64,000 nt of DNA from an uncultured Lachnospiraceae bacterium (GCA_910579735.1 CAJTUZ010000016.1:15536-79535), one strand, 5' to 3'; counted from the stretch's first letter, positions 8,571 to 17,065 are shown. Notes: generated by a model not told the origin, from the sequence alone. Numbers and translations: made by a program.

Positions 8571-8609
8571 AAAATCCCCCTTATATCTATCGCAATAAAT
8601 ATAAGGGGG
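8571..8609 (-). terminator. Intrinsic terminator of ahcY
   Basis: CCCCCTTATAT (8576-8586) pairs perfectly with ATATAAGGGGG (8599-8609). On the minus strand the stem is followed by ATTTTTC, which fits termination after ahcY. Confidence 0.85.
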
Positions 8610-8639
8610 CTGGACACAGCTATCAAAGCTGCTCTTTAT

Positions 8640-9887
8640 TTAGAGAGAATAACTGTTCAGATATTTCTCCTGTTCCGGTGTCAGAACATCGATTTCTTTC
8701 CCAAGGAATGCCAGTTTCCGCTTCGCTACATCCCTGTCTACTTCCTCCGGCACATCGATCAGTTTCTCTTTTAATGCACTGCCATGCTCTACCAGATATT
8801 TCGCAGAAAGCGCCTGGATGGCAAAACTCATATCCATGATTTCCGCCGGATGTCCGTCTCCTGCTGCCAGATTAACGAGTCTTCCTTCCGCAAGAACGAA
8901 AATCCACTGTCCTGTGGGCAGTTTATACCCCATGATATTTTTTCTCTGTTCTCTTGACTCTACTGCATTGGCCTTTAACCATGCCATATCGATCTCACAG
9001 TCAAAGTGGCCCGCATTACAAAGAATAGCGCCCTCTTTCATTACCGCGAAATCCTCTTGATCGATAACCGCATCACACCCCGTTACGGTTACGAAAAAGT
9101 CGCCGACTTTAGCCGCTTCCTGCATCGGCATAACGTCAAAACCATCCATAACAGCTTCAATCGCCTTGATCGGATCAATTTCCGTAACGATTACGCGTGC
9201 GCCAAGGCCTTTGGCTCTCATAGCAGTTCCTTTACCGCACCAGCCGTAACCCGCTACTACCACGATCTTACCTGCCACAATCAGGTTCGTCGTTCTGTTG
9301 ATGCCATCCCATACGGACTGTCCCGTACCGTATCTGTTGTCAAAGAAATGCTTGCATGCCGCATTATTGACACGTACCATAGGGAACTTTAATTCCCCTG
9401 CTTTGTCCATTGCCTCCAAACGAATAATGCCGGTTGTCGTCTCTTCGCATCCGCCGATAATATTCGGGATCAGATGCGGCAGTTCCTTGTGTACCATATT
9501 TACAAGATCACCGCCATCGTCAATAATGATGTTCGGCCCTGCCTCCAATACGTGACGGATATGGCTCTCATACTCTTCCTGTGTCGCATCATACCAGGCA
9601 TGCACTTCAAGCCCGGCCTTTACCAGAGCCGCCGCTACATCATCCTGTGTGGATAACGGATTAGAACCCGTCACATACATATCCGCACCGCCTGCCTTTA
9701 ATACAAGGCACAGATAAGCCGTCTTAGCCTCCAGATGCACCGATAACGCCACTTTTTTGCCGGCAAACGGTTTTGATTCGGAAAATTCTTTCTCCAATGT
9801 CCGAAGCAGATCGCAATTTCTTTTGACCCACTCGATCTTTCTTTCGCCTGACTCGGCTAAATTAATGTCTCTGATCTCACTGCTCAT
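8640..9887 (-). CDS. ahcY: Adenosylhomocysteinase
   Basis: The product is 415 residues and hydrolyses S-adenosylhomocysteine to adenosine and homocysteine, using bound NAD. Recognisable parts are LSVHLEAKTA (substrate-site His51), TGSNPLSTQDDVAAAL, DDGGDL (123-128), the catalytic Lys/Asp pair in ACKHFFDNRYG (about K179, D183), the NAD loop GYGWCGKG (213-220) and the C-terminal HPAEIMDMSFAIQAL. The length fits the shorter bacterial/archaeal form without the extra insertion. GGAGG precedes the ATG by 8 bases. The gene has its own promoter, a leader of about 150 bases with two hairpins, and its own terminator. The downstream-pathway partner mtaD lies 2 kb away on the same strand. Confidence 0.95.
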   Translation of the reverse strand: MSSEIRDINLAESGERKIEWVKRNCDLLRTLEKEFSESKPFAGKKVALSVHLEAKTAYLCLVLKAGGADMYVTGSNPLSTQDDVAAALVKAGLEVHAWYDATQEEYESHIRHVLEAGPNIIIDDGGDLVNMVHKELPHLIPNIIGGCEETTTGIIRLEAMDKAGELKFPMVRVNNAACKHFFDNRYGTGQSVWDGINRTTNLIVAGKIVVVAGYGWCGKGTAMRAKGLGARVIVTEIDPIKAIEAVMDGFDVMPMQEAAKVGDFFVTVTGCDAVIDQEDFAVMKEGAILCNAGHFDCEIDMAWLKANAVESREQRKNIMGYKLPTGQWIFVLAEGRLVNLAAGDGHPAEIMDMSFAIQALSAKYLVEHGSALKEKLIDVPEEVDRDVAKRKLAFLGKEIDVLTPEQEKYLNSYSL

Positions 9888-10041
9888 AAAAAAACCTCCG
9901 TTCCTGTTTCATCCGCGAAAAATTTATTTTTCACAGTATTCATTAAATCAGCCGAATTTTTATTATAGTGATGGTCGTCTGTCCTATCATCACTGTTTCC
10001 ATACGGCGTATCGTCATATGGCGGAAAATTCCCATACAGCT
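9888..10041 (-). promoter_or_regulatory. Structured 5' leader of ahcY
   Basis: The stretch between the ahcY promoter and its start codon can form two hairpins: AGTGATG (9967-9973) with CATCACT (9988-9994), and TTTCC/CATA (9996-10003) with TATG/GGAAA (10017-10027). ahcY is a common target of SAM/SAH-sensing RNAs, but I could not match a known riboswitch consensus here. The remainder of the divergent gap up to the sigma gene at 10212 holds no other clear signal. Confidence 0.35.
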
Positions 10042-10070
10042 ATTGTATAAAAAAATTCTGATTTTTTCCA
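10042..10070 (-). promoter_or_regulatory. Promoter of ahcY
   Basis: On the minus strand TGGAAA (10065-10070) and TACAAT (10042-10047) are separated by 17 bp. Confidence 0.6.
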
Positions 10071-10211
10071 GTATTTCCTGTTATATTTTTCAGATTTTAT
10101 TCGAAAACATCTTTCGGCGCATTATAACGACGGCGGATTAATTTGAAGAAAAAATGAACCGAAAGAAATAACATGACGAATATAGGATGAAAAGATACAG
10201 GAGGTGAGGAT

Positions 10212-10745
10212 TTGAAAGTCCGGGAACTGGAAAAATGTATAGATGAATTCGGCACGGAAATATACCGGTTTTGTATGAAGCTATGTATGGATCAGGCAAA
10301 CGCGGAAGATCTATACCAGCAAACATTTCTCAAAGCTCTGGAAAGCGGTATAGAACTTGACTGGGAGCAAAACCCTAAAGCATTATTTTTTTCTTTTGCA
10401 TATAACCTTTGGAAAAGTGAACAACGGAAAAATGCCCGCCGTTCGTCTCTTGTCCCTTGTGTCAATTTGGATGAGACAAATGAAAATCTGCTTAGTTCAA
10501 AGGAGAATATCGAAGAAAACATGTTCAGGCAGGAACTGATTACGGAAACCAGAAAAATCATCGGGAACCTGCCCGAAAAAATCCGGATACCCCTGACTCT
10601 TTACTATTTATTTGAACAATCTGTCGATGAAATAGCCAAAGAGATAAAAAAACCGCCGGGTACCGTAAAAAGTCGATTGTTTAAAGGAAGAAATCTCATC
10701 AAAAAAAGATTGGAGGAATCAGGATATGGAAAACAATTACAATGA
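10212..10745 (+). CDS. ECF-type RNA polymerase sigma factor
   Basis: The product is 177 residues. Region 2 lies at about 5-75 (FGTEIYRFCMKLCMDQANAEDLYQQTFLKAL and FFSFAYNLWKSEQRK). Region 4 is at about 112-170 (IIGNLPEKIRIPLTLYYLFEQSVDEIAKEI, then GTVKSRLFKGRNLIKKRL). The start is a TTG with AGGAGGTG upstream; no ATG fits as well. It overlaps the next gene by 20 bp and forms a three-gene unit with two membrane proteins that probably control it. The unit runs against the flanking ahcY and mtaD genes. Confidence 0.88.
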   Translation: MKVRELEKCIDEFGTEIYRFCMKLCMDQANAEDLYQQTFLKALESGIELDWEQNPKALFFSFAYNLWKSEQRKNARRSSLVPCVNLDETNENLLSSKENIEENMFRQELITETRKIIGNLPEKIRIPLTLYYLFEQSVDEIAKEIKKPPGTVKSRLFKGRNLIKKRLEESGYGKQLQ

Positions 10746-11100
10746 AAACATCTTGAACGAGCTGATCCGGGCATCGATGGACTTAGAAGATAAACCTTCT
10801 TTCGAATTAAATGCTCTCTTAAAAGCCGAACTGTATCAAAAAGAAGCTGCGATGTCGGTAAAACAAGTTCATTCCATTTCTCTTTGGTATGTTCCGATGA
10901 TTTTAAATTTTATATCATTTTTGCTTTTTGCAGTATTTGCCCTTTTGGTTATCCCAAATCCGTATATCGCTAAACTGCTTGCAGGCATTTGCCTGTATAT
11001 GAGTACAGCGGGTATTTTTATCACGCTGCTGGGTGTAAAAAGAGCCCGTTTGAAAGAAGAAGTTACTGTTCATATTCAGAAAAGAGGTGTTGCAGCATGA
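10726..11100 (+). CDS. Small membrane protein, anti-sigma factor candidate
   Basis: The product is 124 residues: a cytoplasmic N-terminus (1-48, helical, with ILNELIRASMDLEDKPSFELNALLKAEL), two membrane helices (about 50-74 and 80-102) and a short basic tail. The start sits inside the end of the sigma gene with GGAGGA upstream, so translation is coupled. That layout and topology suggest it binds and restrains the sigma factor. No enzyme motif is present, and the anti-sigma role is inferred. Confidence 0.6.
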   Translation: MENNYNENILNELIRASMDLEDKPSFELNALLKAELYQKEAAMSVKQVHSISLWYVPMILNFISFLLFAVFALLVIPNPYIAKLLAGICLYMSTAGIFITLLGVKRARLKEEVTVHIQKRGVAA

Positions 11101-11987
11101 ATAAAAATGTAGGTAAAGTTCCTGTATATTTTGTAATTTTTATGGTGATGGCAGTTATCGTCCTGCGCTTTGCGCTGTTTTCTTTCAAAAGTGATGGCTT
11201 TAACGGTATATCCGTGATATTTCCATTCCTGATGGCCGGTATCCTGCTATTTGCTCTGCTCATGTCCGGTTTTTTTGCTGCATGGGTGTATCAGGATTGT
11301 AAGAAAAGAAAGGATGACGGTATTCTCTGGGCAGTCATCACGTTTATTACCACTCCGTTTATCGGATTGCTTGTTTATTTTTTACGCCGCTCCGAAGTGA
11401 AACAAAGCTGTGCTGCCTGCGGACATTTGGTTTCTTTAAAAGCGAAATTTTGTGAAGAATGTGGTTCTAAGATAGAACACAGGGAGGAAATGAAAGGTAT
11501 GGAAATGAAAAAAACACATCATATTAGTTACATTGTTATGGGCACAATCGCCCTGATCCTTATGCTTACTTGTCTTACCGGCTTTATCGTAAACGCCGTA
11601 TCCGGAAACGGAATAAATTCCGATGTCACTTCTAACGACACGGTATGGAATATCGGCAGCATCAGCATGAATTATCAAATGATCAAAGACGGGGTATGGA
11701 CATTGGATTTTAAGAGCGCCAGTGACGGGTTTATCGCACAGGAAGATATGATGATCAATAACGCGGAAACCAATATTTTATATGCCGATATTTCCTGCGG
11801 CACTGTTCCGGCTGATTCCGGTATTACATTATATCTGGTACAGGGCGACATCGTAAAGTCCTTTGATGTTACAAACCTTTCCAAACCATTGGAATATTCG
11901 TTATATGAATTTGAAAATGGTGAAATTCATGTCCGTCTGCTGATTGAAGGAGTTGAGGACACAATTTCGAAAATCTATATCAAATAA
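11097..11987 (+). CDS. Membrane protein with zinc-ribbon and extracytoplasmic domain
   Basis: The product is 296 residues; its ATG overlaps the previous stop in ATGA, and AGAGGTG lies upstream. Helices are seen at about 10-29, 40-64, 76-96 and 144-167. Between the third and fourth lies a zinc ribbon with C105/C108 and C119/C122 (CAACGH and CEECGS). Residues 168-296 are an outer domain with no recognised family. The three-gene order sigma, small membrane protein, zinc-ribbon membrane protein suggests a signalling unit in which the outer domain could sense a cell-envelope state. The function is otherwise unknown. Confidence 0.7.
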   Translation: MNKNVGKVPVYFVIFMVMAVIVLRFALFSFKSDGFNGISVIFPFLMAGILLFALLMSGFFAAWVYQDCKKRKDDGILWAVITFITTPFIGLLVYFLRRSEVKQSCAACGHLVSLKAKFCEECGSKIEHREEMKGMEMKKTHHISYIVMGTIALILMLTCLTGFIVNAVSGNGINSDVTSNDTVWNIGSISMNYQMIKDGVWTLDFKSASDGFIAQEDMMINNAETNILYADISCGTVPADSGITLYLVQGDIVKSFDVTNLSKPLEYSLYEFENGEIHVRLLIEGVEDTISKIYIK

Positions 11988-11995
11988 AGCAGAAA

Positions 11996-12036
11996 ACCGT
12001 ATACGGCCAGATATAGCAGGGCCGGCCGTATACGGT
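11996..12036 (-). terminator. Terminator of mtaD
   Basis: ACCGTATACGGCC (11996-12008) and GGCCGTATACGGT (12024-12036) form a perfect 13-bp stem; the minus strand continues with TTTT. It lies between convergent genes and may also slow the rightward unit. Confidence 0.75.
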
Positions 12037-12052
12037 GAATGAAAGGATGGAA

Positions 12053-13354
12053 TCAGTACGTTTTTTTATCCAATCCCATTCTGACAATAATGTCATTTAT
12101 TTTCCGATATACAAGCTTTTCATCTATTGTCAGCAGCTTCCGGTTCTCCATTGTAATCTGTCCGTTGATTATGACCGTATCTACTTCGGAGCCGTTGGCT
12201 GAGTAGGAAAGTCCTGCAATCAGATTATTCTTCGGCGTAAGCGCGGGCGTATTCAGATCTAAGATTGCCAGATCCGCCTTTTTGCCGACTTCGATAGAAC
12301 CAATCTCATTTTCCAGTCCCAATGCTTTGGCGCCGTTTATCGTGGCAATACGAAATCCCTCTTTTGCACTGACGCACTGCGGCGTTTTGCCCGTTCCTTT
12401 ATGAATAAGCGTAAGCAGACTGAGTTCATGGAACATATTGAGGCAGTTATTACTTGCCGCGCCATCCGTTCCGAGGCAGACGTTCACTCCTTTTTCCAAC
12501 ATCCGGGCAATCGGCGCAAAACCATTGCCGAGTTTCATATTGCTGGCCGGATTGGTTACAACGCTGACATTATGCGCTTTCAAAATATCTATATCATGAT
12601 CCGTTACCTGCACGCAGTGCGCCGCTATCGCGGGAACATCGAAAATGCCGGTTCTTTCGGCCAGTTCGATCGGCGTACAACCGTATTTTTCACGGATCTG
12701 TTCGATCTCGCTGACGCTTTCCGAAAGATGTACATGAATTCCCATATTATTTTTCTTCGCTTCATCCGAAACGATCTGCAGAAATGCATCGTCACATGTA
12801 TAAGGGGCATGAGGTCCCAATAAAAAGGTCAGTCTGTCACAATCCTTTGCGGCATCTCTTTCTTCATAAGCCTGGCGAAGGCGGGTCTGTCCCGCTTCAT
12901 CATTCCCGCTGCCGATAAGACCGCGGCATATGACCGCACGCATACCGGACTCTTTTACGGCACGTGTCGTCTGATGAATGTTCATCTGCATATCGTTAAA
13001 ACAGGTCGTCCCGCTCTTCATCATTTCGATGATTGCCAGACTGGCTCCCCAATAAGTATCTTCATCCGTCATCTGCTGCTCGATCGGGTCAATGGTCCCA
13101 AACAGCCAATCCATAAATGACAGATCATCCGCCACGTTCCGCATGAAAGACATGTAGGAATGCGTATGGCAGTTAACAAGCCCCGGCATTACCAGTTTAT
13201 CCGTTCCGTCTATTACTTTATCCTCGGAGAATCCGGCAGGCTCCTGTCCGATTCCCGTAATCTTATCGCCTTCTATATAAAGGCTGGTTTCTTTGATGAT
13301 GTCGTTTTCTCCATCCGGCACGATAACCAGTGCATTTTTAATAACAATTCCCAT
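12053..13354 (-). CDS. mtaD: Amidohydrolase, S-adenosylhomocysteine/methylthioadenosine deaminase type
   Basis: The product is 433 residues of the metal-dependent amidohydrolase superfamily. Metal ligands are visible: H63 and H65 in NCHTHSYMSF, a third His in GIHVHLSES, a fourth in AAHCVQVTDHDI and the Asp in LGTDGAASNN. MDWLFGTIDPIE and the overall pattern match MtaD/SsnA-like enzymes that deaminate SAH, methylthioadenosine or related adenosine derivatives to inosyl forms. Nearby ahcY supports a role in disposing of SAH, although other substrates such as guanine-like bases cannot be excluded. It lies 76 bp downstream of the dehydrogenase gene on the same strand and ends in its own terminator. 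Confidence 0.82.
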   Translation of the reverse strand: MGIVIKNALVIVPDGENDIIKETSLYIEGDKITGIGQEPAGFSEDKVIDGTDKLVMPGLVNCHTHSYMSFMRNVADDLSFMDWLFGTIDPIEQQMTDEDTYWGASLAIIEMMKSGTTCFNDMQMNIHQTTRAVKESGMRAVICRGLIGSGNDEAGQTRLRQAYEERDAAKDCDRLTFLLGPHAPYTCDDAFLQIVSDEAKKNNMGIHVHLSESVSEIEQIREKYGCTPIELAERTGIFDVPAIAAHCVQVTDHDIDILKAHNVSVVTNPASNMKLGNGFAPIARMLEKGVNVCLGTDGAASNNCLNMFHELSLLTLIHKGTGKTPQCVSAKEGFRIATINGAKALGLENEIGSIEVGKKADLAILDLNTPALTPKNNLIAGLSYSANGSEVDTVIINGQITMENRKLLTIDEKLVYRKINDIIVRMGLDKKTY

Positions 13355-13430
13355 GTTCTTCTCCTTTTCCTATTATCTTTTTGCGGCAGTTATGCAACAC
13401 CCTATTTGGGCATTACCGTTTCACACATGT

Positions 13431-14390
13431 CTATTTATTTACAATATTTCTATCTTCCCCGTCTAAGAACGCCTCAATATTTTTTACAACCTCTTCTACC
13501 AGGCAGGTTCTTGATTCTACGCTTGCCCACGACATATGCGGTGTAATGATCAGCTTGGTGCTGTCTTTTATCTGCGCAAGCGGATTGGATGGTTCCATCG
13601 GTTCCTTTTCCAAAACATCCAGTCCTGCTGCCGCGATCTTCCCTTCCGTAAGAGCCTGATACAAGTCCTGCGTATTGACGACCGGGCCTCTGGCCACATT
13701 GATCAAAACCGCGCTTTTTTTCATCTTTTCAAAAGCGTCTTTATTGATCAAATTCCTCGTCCTGTCACTGAGAGGGCAGTGCAGCGATAAGATATCGGAT
13801 TCTCTTAACAGCGTTTCAAATTCCACTCTTTCATAATCGGTACAGGTGCTTTTCCCGGATGCCGAATAAAAGATCACTTTACAGCCGAAGGCTTCCGCCA
13901 GTTCCGCTACTCTGTGCCCGATGCTGCCCATCCCGACGATTCCCCATGTTTTTCCTGCCAGATCATGAAAGGTTCTGTCAAAATTGGAAAACCGGTCCTG
14001 TGCACTGTAAGCTCCCGATTTCACATAATCGTCATAGAATGCAATTTTCTCCGCCAGCATCATTGCCAGTAAAAGCGTATGCTGCGCCACCGCGGGCGTA
14101 CAATAGTTGACAACATTCGCAACCCTGATCCCGCGCTTTTTACAATATGCCAGATCTACGTTATCAAACCCTGTCGCAAACAGACAGATCAGCTTCACAT
14201 TCGGCGCGTCTTTTAGCGTTTCTTCATTCATCGGGGCTTTGTTGGCAATGACAATGTCTGCGTCTTTTACTCTTTCTGCGGCATTATCCGCTACCGTATT
14301 CGGATAATAAGTTACTTCACCGAATTTCTCAAAACAGGAGACATCTACATCTGTCCCCACACTGTTCCGTTCCAGAACTGCCAGTTTCAT
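13431..14390 (-). CDS. NAD-dependent D-2-hydroxyacid dehydrogenase
   Basis: The product is 319 residues, interconverting a 2-oxoacid and a D-2-hydroxyacid with NAD(H). The family marks are the nucleotide loop GIVGMGSIG (about 149-157), catalytic Arg in INVARGPVV, Glu in DVLEKEP and His in ITPHMSW. The N-terminal half carries LICLFATGFDNVDL, the usual substrate-side motif. It resembles hydroxypyruvate/glycerate dehydrogenases, but the substrate cannot be fixed. GGAGG precedes the ATG. It is probably the first gene of a unit with mtaD, a pairing without an obvious shared pathway. Confidence 0.88.
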   Translation of the reverse strand: MKLAVLERNSVGTDVDVSCFEKFGEVTYYPNTVADNAAERVKDADIVIANKAPMNEETLKDAPNVKLICLFATGFDNVDLAYCKKRGIRVANVVNYCTPAVAQHTLLLAMMLAEKIAFYDDYVKSGAYSAQDRFSNFDRTFHDLAGKTWGIVGMGSIGHRVAELAEAFGCKVIFYSASGKSTCTDYERVEFETLLRESDILSLHCPLSDRTRNLINKDAFEKMKKSAVLINVARGPVVNTQDLYQALTEGKIAAAGLDVLEKEPMEPSNPLAQIKDSTKLIITPHMSWASVESRTCLVEEVVKNIEAFLDGEDRNIVNK

Positions 14391-14506
14391 CTGCTTTCCT
14401 CCCTGATCTGCCGCCGGACGCCGCAGGGCGGTCTTTCGGACGGCTCATTTTCATCACGATATTGTTATCATAACATAGAAGGATTTTCCTTTCAACCAAA
14501 GTTGCG

Positions 14507-14738
14507 TTAGGCGTTTGTGAAACTCTGAGACGGGCGGGCGGTGAAAAAGCTTCTGCTTCGAGGCGCGCTTTCGCTCCATTACAGATAATTTACGGAGTAA
14601 ATTTTCTGTTTAACGCTAACGGTACTAAGAATTTTGAACCGCAGGCGGTCCAAAATCCAAGTGCCGGCGTTTTTAGAGGGCCCTTCAGCAGAAATCTTTT
14701 TCACCGCCCGCCCGTCTCAGAGTTTCGCAAACGCCTAA
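14507..14738. repeat. 232-bp inverted-repeat element with 43-bp arms
   Basis: The outer arms at 14507-14549 and 14696-14738 are complementary over 43 bases with one mismatch, and pairing continues a little further (TTCTGCT at 14551-14557 with AGCAGAA at 14687-14693). Inside lie two more imperfect hairpins, one around TTTACGGAGTAAA (about 14580-14610) and one around TTTTGAACCGC/GCGGTCCAAAA (about 14632-14655). A direct repeat AAAGTTG flanks it (14498-14504 and 14738-14744), as a target duplication would. No reading frame fills it. It occupies most of the 404-bp gap between two leftward genes; the rest of the gap shows nothing clear. Part of the arm recurs at 5944-5985. Confidence 0.8.
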
Positions 14739-14794
14739 AAGTTGTGTCTGTCATTCCTGCTGCGTATCTTGACGGCATATCAGGGAAATTTTCG

Positions 14795-15916
14795 TTACTT
14801 TTTCCAGCCGTAACTGACTAATAATCCGCGAAACTGCAGATAACGCAGATCATTTCTGTTTTCTTCCATGAAAGTCTGTATTTTCCGCTGTTTCCTGCAA
14901 TACCCTTCGGCATCCTTCCTGTCCATACCATGATTTAGAAATCCCTGTATCTGCTGCTCTTCCTCTTCGGCAGACGCCGCTTTCCTCCATTGTTTCTCCG
15001 TTAGCAGATCGTCCACGGTCTCTGCATAATCCTCTTTTTCCGGATACACGAAACTGACCCTGTCGTTCATCCGTACGTCCACCGACAAAAGTCCCGCTTT
15101 TACCATCATGACAGGAAGCCGCATACCGACCGCATAATCCCTGTCCTGATATAACAATTCTTTCTGCCACATCTTTTGAAACCCGTTTCTGTCACAAAGC
15201 TCCCGGTAATCCATCCCGTCCACATAAAATCCATCGCTTTCAAACTCGCGGTTCACATCGATCACCGCTACCATACCGCCGCTCTTTGTAAGAGAGATCA
15301 TTTTTTTCAGAAATTCCTCCGCATTGCCCGCATGCCGCATAGCAGCCTGACTGATCACCAGATCAAACTGTCTGTGGAACGGATGCGTCCGGAAATCGTC
15401 ACATATAAAAGTTCCCTGACAGGATGTCTCACGAAATGCTTTTTGGGCCGCTTCGATCATATTCTCGCTGAAATCAATTCCGGTATAAGAACTTCCTTCC
15501 GGCAAAAGCGGCAGTAAGAGCATGCCCATATACCCAAATCCGCATCCGCAGTCGAGTATCCGAACCGGTTCTTTTATTTTCCACACTTTATCTACCAGAA
15601 ATTGCAGATAATCCTCATTCCAGAAAGATCTTCGGCATGCTTTCAGATAATCCAGCCTGGCATCCCAATAATCCTTTTCCCCGCTTTTGACAGGGATATA
15701 TTCCTCGCCGGGCAGGGGGCGCAGTCCCAGCAGTTCGTCTACCGTCACCTGAAAGAAAGCCGCTATATCCGGCAGCATGGATATATCCGGCATACAGACA
15801 TCATTTTCCCATTTGCTGACTGTCTGGACGGCTATTCCCAATGCATCCGCCAGTTCCTTCTGGGCCATCTTTTTTCTCTTCCTAAGGTCGCCTATACGCA
15901 GCTGCAGCTTAGCCAT
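14795..15916 (-). CDS. Fusion of XRE-type DNA-binding domain and SAM-dependent methyltransferase
   Basis: The product is 373 residues. Residues 4-62 are a helix-turn-helix of the Cro/C1 type (LRKRKKMAQKELADALGIAV, then VSKWENDVCMPDISML). Residues about 85-230 are a class I methyltransferase: ILDCGCGFGYMGMLLL is motif I (SAM loop), YTGIDFSENMIEAA motif II, FDLVISQAAMRHAG motif IV and GGMVAVIDVNRE motif V. The tail (250-373) is unassigned. Such fusions occur in Firmicutes; they may couple methylation of an unknown small molecule or protein to self-regulation. GGGAGG precedes the ATG. It faces the aldo/keto reductase gene across an inverted repeat that could be its operator. Confidence 0.8.
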   Translation of the reverse strand: MAKLQLRIGDLRKRKKMAQKELADALGIAVQTVSKWENDVCMPDISMLPDIAAFFQVTVDELLGLRPLPGEEYIPVKSGEKDYWDARLDYLKACRRSFWNEDYLQFLVDKVWKIKEPVRILDCGCGFGYMGMLLLPLLPEGSSYTGIDFSENMIEAAQKAFRETSCQGTFICDDFRTHPFHRQFDLVISQAAMRHAGNAEEFLKKMISLTKSGGMVAVIDVNREFESDGFYVDGMDYRELCDRNGFQKMWQKELLYQDRDYAVGMRLPVMMVKAGLLSVDVRMNDRVSFVYPEKEDYAETVDDLLTEKQWRKAASAEEEEQQIQGFLNHGMDRKDAEGYCRKQRKIQTFMEENRNDLRYLQFRGLLVSYGWKK

Positions 15917-15982
15917 TTATTTGTGTCCTCCCATATTTTTATTTCTATACTGATTCATGCTGATTCTATTGTAACGGGAAAA

Positions 15983-16009
15983 ACCCGATAATCCAATCAC
16001 TTATCGGGT
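15983..16009. promoter_or_regulatory. Inverted repeat between divergent genes, candidate operator
   Basis: ACCCGATAA (15983-15991) and TTATCGGGT (16001-16009) are perfect inverted copies. They end 8 bases before the -35 element of the rightward promoter and lie 67 bp upstream of the leftward XRE-methyltransferase start. The place suits an operator bound by that regulator. Confidence 0.5.
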
Positions 16010-16017
16010 AACTTTTG

Positions 16018-16047
16018 TTGCCAACAGGACATACTATTTGCTACAAT
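16018..16047 (+). promoter_or_regulatory. Promoter of the aldo/keto reductase gene
   Basis: TTGCCA (16018-16023) and TACAAT (16042-16047) have an 18-bp spacer and an extended -10 (TGC before TACAAT). Confidence 0.65.
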
Positions 16048-16075
16048 CAGAAAAAGAATATAACGGAGGTGCAAG

Positions 16076-17065
16076 ATGTATACTGCCAAAGAATCACGCT
16101 ATGAAAAAATGAGCTATAACCGCTGCGGTGCAAGCGGACTGCTGCTGCCTGCCGTATCACTCGGTCTATGGCATAACTTCGGCTCTAATGCCAATTCGGA
16201 TAACATGTCGGAACTGTGCAGGACAGCGTTCGATCTCGGGATTACCCACTTTGATCTCGCTAACAATTACGGCCCTGTTCCCGGCGCCGCGGAGGAGAAT
16301 TTCGGCCGTATCCTGCAAAAAGATCTCGGCATTTACCGCGATGAACTGATTATTTCCACGAAAGCAGGATATGATATGTGGCCGGGACCTTACGGAAACT
16401 GGGGCAGTAAAAAATACCTGGTCGCCAGTCTGGATCAAAGCCTCAAAAGAATGGGCCTGGATTACGTGGACATTTATTATCACCACAGGCCGGACCCGGA
16501 TACGCCTTTAGAAGAAACCGCCCGTGCTCTGGATGGCATAGTCAGAAGCGGCAAGGCATTATATGCGGGCATTTCCAATTATAATAAAGAACAGACCATT
16601 GCAATAGCCAGTCTTTTTAAAGAAATGGGCACGCCCTTTATCATCAATCAGCGAAATTACTCGATGTTTGTACGTGACATTGAAAAGGACGGCCTGAAAG
16701 ACTATGCCGCAGATCACGGCATCGGCATTATTACCTTCTGTCCTTTGGCACAGGGACTCTTAACCGACCGCTATCTGAAAGGGATCCCTGAAGACAGCCG
16801 TATCAAAACAGATGGCAGATTCTTAAAAGAAGATGCCATCAATGAGGAAACGCTGCGCAAAATACGCGCTCTCAACGCAATTGCTGTGGAACGCGGCCAA
16901 AGCCTGGCACAAATGGCATTGGCATGGATCCTTCGCGATGGAGATATTACAAGCGTTTTAATCGGCGCATCAAAAGCTTCCCAGATTATCGACAACATAG
17001 GCATGCTTGACAATATGCATTTCAGCGGGGAAGAACTTGCGCGGATCGAACAGATCCTGGCCTGA
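16076..17065 (+). CDS. Aldo/keto reductase, YghZ (glyceraldehyde-3-phosphate reductase) type
   Basis: The product is 329 residues with the (alpha/beta)8 aldo/keto reductase pattern: catalytic Asp and Tyr in FDLANNYGP, Lys in ISTKAGYDMWPGPYG and His in IYYHHRPDPDTP. The NADPH-site motifs QRNYSMF and VLIGASKASQI are near the C-terminus. YDMWPGPYGNWGSKKYLV is characteristic of the YghZ subgroup, which reduces L-glyceraldehyde 3-phosphate and detoxifies methylglyoxal. AACGGAGG lies upstream of the ATG. It is transcribed alone, divergent from the XRE-methyltransferase gene. Confidence 0.85.
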   Translation: MYTAKESRYEKMSYNRCGASGLLLPAVSLGLWHNFGSNANSDNMSELCRTAFDLGITHFDLANNYGPVPGAAEENFGRILQKDLGIYRDELIISTKAGYDMWPGPYGNWGSKKYLVASLDQSLKRMGLDYVDIYYHHRPDPDTPLEETARALDGIVRSGKALYAGISNYNKEQTIAIASLFKEMGTPFIINQRNYSMFVRDIEKDGLKDYAADHGIGIITFCPLAQGLLTDRYLKGIPEDSRIKTDGRFLKEDAINEETLRKIRALNAIAVERGQSLAQMALAWILRDGDITSVLIGASKASQIIDNIGMLDNMHFSGEELARIEQILA

